Source of the DNA: Anoplopoma fimbria
Taxonomy: Eukaryota > Chordata > Actinopteri > Perciformes > Anoplopomatidae
Length of the DNA stretch: 64,000 nt
NCBI RefSeq assembly: GCF_027596085.1
Contig: NC_072450.1
Location: forward strand, 2,501,236-2,565,235
Reading direction: 5' to 3'
Under the pieces are notes generated by a model, which was not told the origin of the DNA, did no database searches, and saw only the letters and a list, made by a program, of their open reading frames with translations. This document shows positions 62,359-64,000 of the stretch, piece by piece. Positions within the stretch are counted from its first letter, which is position 1. The number at the start of each line of letters is the position of its first letter. Position numbers and translations under genes: made by a program.

Positions 62359-64000
62359 ATACTTACACAAAATCTTGAGGTTTAGGTGAATAATAAAAAG
62401 AGCGAGCTAAAGAGTGATTTAGCCTGTAATTTGATTTCAGTTGGATTTTGTATTTCCTTCAGCGTTCTCATTTTGAGATTTGTCTGTTTGAAAAGTTCAT
62501 ATAACTTTTTTCAATTTTCATAGTCAATGTTTTTTATGAATGTCTAACTGAATTAGAATTTTGCATAACTATGTCAACTATGGTTATTAGAAAGAGAAAA
62601 TCTGGTCAGACCGTTTATGCTAAGCTATGCTAATTGCCTCCTATATGGTCCACTCAAAACGCTTATTGACATACAAAGTTTGACAAGGTATCGCAAGTAG
62701 AACCACTGCTATATTAATCACTTTAATAGTATTTATACACTACAGCGTATTTAGTAAATGTGATTTACTGTAATTGTGATGGCCTCTCTCACTTTTTTTA
62801 TGAACCAAATACTCAAAATAATCAGCAGATGCATCCATAATTAAAATAATCGTCAGTTAATAGTTCAAATTTATTTTAAAATGTTTGTATAATTATTTAT
62901 ATTTTATCATTTTTTTATTTTAATACTTTTAAGTACATTTTATCTGATTATACTCTTAAACTTTTACTTGTCGGACTTTTAACATTATTGTATTTTTACA
63001 GTGTGGTATAAGTACTTTTACTCTACTTCTTAGTACTGACTTCTATCAACACACACTTTATATGTTTCCCTGTTGCCAAAACAGTATGCTATGAATACTA
63101 CATAATGTATTCTTAGTTCAGTGTGTATTTGGGGCACAGCTAAGGTCTAGAAGTGAAGGTACTTTACAGAATACTAAAATACTACTTTAGCAGTAACAGT
63201 TTCATAACTCTCAGATGAAAACCTCCATTTGTTTTCTGCGCCGCCAACTTTTCAGTGATTTGTTTTCTTAACATCAGCAGTCTTACATTTAAAAAACAAG
63301 TTTGTCTTGTTAAATCTTTTGATAGAAACAATGAGTCACAAACTGTTTGTACAACAGAACATGTGAGACGGAACCGACTGTCAATGGATGTCGAGAAGAT
63401 TACTAAAATACACAAAGAAGAGATCTGAACAGACTCAAACCAGGTCTGATCCTGGAACAGCTTGTCCCAGATTATGTATTCGGTTGTGTCTGTTCTTGTG
63501 TGTGCTTCTCTGTGTCTGTCCTCGGCTAATCTCTCACTCTGCTGGACCGATTACTCTAATGCTGCGTTCACTCCAAAAACGAAGCAGGTTTTGCGTCGTG
63601 TTACTCGTGGGAGTTTGATCGAGGGTTCATTTGTGTTTATTCGCAACACTCACGGCAGACGTGTAGACGATGTTTCACCAATCACGGCTGAAAAAAACAC
63701 TGTAGCTGCTTTGTACATGATGTGGATGTCCTAGATATCCCGGGAAACTAAACGCTGTCGTGTCTGGATTCATAACATCATCCTGAGGCTTATTTACTGC
63801 ATCTAGCAAGCAACACATCGGCTGGTTTACCACAACTGTATGACCCCAAAATAAACATGTTTGCTGTGATTTAATTGCAATAAACAGACAGAAAATGACG
63901 CAGATTTGTAGAAAGTCTAAATTCATGTTTTGTTAGTTCTCTCTGCAAGGAGACAAGGAAACAACTCTTAAAATGCTTGTTTTCTGAATGGGGTTTGGTT

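Larger units (their letters stand above)
58227..64000. other. Intergenic region, no gene found
   Basis: Contains the AT-rich minisatellite, two copies of the nine-copy repeat and a (GT)n tract. From 62400 to 64000 it is AT-rich with small open frames (longest about 90 codons) that I do not recognise and that lack intron-exon structure. No promoter or RNA gene is evident. Confidence 0.6.

Noticed and set aside
63388..63734. Small frames near the right edge
   Set aside because: No recognised domain, ordinary low complexity, no splice structure. A gene beyond the window cannot be excluded.

Overview
This is a vertebrate window, most likely from a percomorph teleost fish. It shows small GC-rich exons with GT-AG introns, AT-rich introns, very long (CA)n arrays and fish-type interspersed repeats (hAT and Tc1 MITEs, a LINE 3' tail with an ATGG tail, and the motif 'gcagacgcttttatccaaag'). 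No bacterial operons, rRNA or CRISPR arrays are visible. Two protein genes are supported, and they converge tail to tail.

Bases 1077-40512 (+) hold the 3' two thirds of HERC1, the giant RCC1/SPRY/WD40/HECT ubiquitin ligase. I resolve 52 coding exons, about 3,227 codons, ending in the family C-terminus EGSDTDY and a TGA at 40510-40512. The order is a pre-SPRY helical region, SPRY, a long low-complexity and UBA-like linker, a zinc-finger-like segment, WD40 repeats, the second RCC1-like domain (RLD2) and the catalytic HECT domain. The start codon and first RCC1-like domain lie upstream of the window. Splice phases agree at every junction except two. Exon 5 lacks one base near 3180/3181, and the exon 12/13 junction is out of phase by one base.

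Bases 42334-55162 (-) hold a complete five-coding-exon gene that I identify as CIART (CHRONO/GM129), the circadian transcriptional repressor. It encodes 341 residues and has a probable extra 5' noncoding exon ending at 57116. Three perfect CACGTG E-boxes within 131 bp lie at 58095-58225, and a consensus D-box lies at 56690-56697, as expected for a clock-controlled gene. Candidate poly(A) signals of HERC1 (41010) and CIART (41098) sit under 100 bp apart.

The rest is introns and intergenic DNA rich in repeats. A near-identical interspersed element occurs nine times. A hAT family shows 8-bp target duplications, one of them perfect. There are several MITEs, a 740-bp (CA)n array just upstream of CIART, and an AT-rich minisatellite at 58.4-59.8 kb. 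From 58230 to 64000 I find no gene. I did not find a novel multi-gene system. The points most worth checking are the two HERC1 frame anomalies, the alternative splice sites, the clock-element cluster and the repeat-hugged CIART splice sites.
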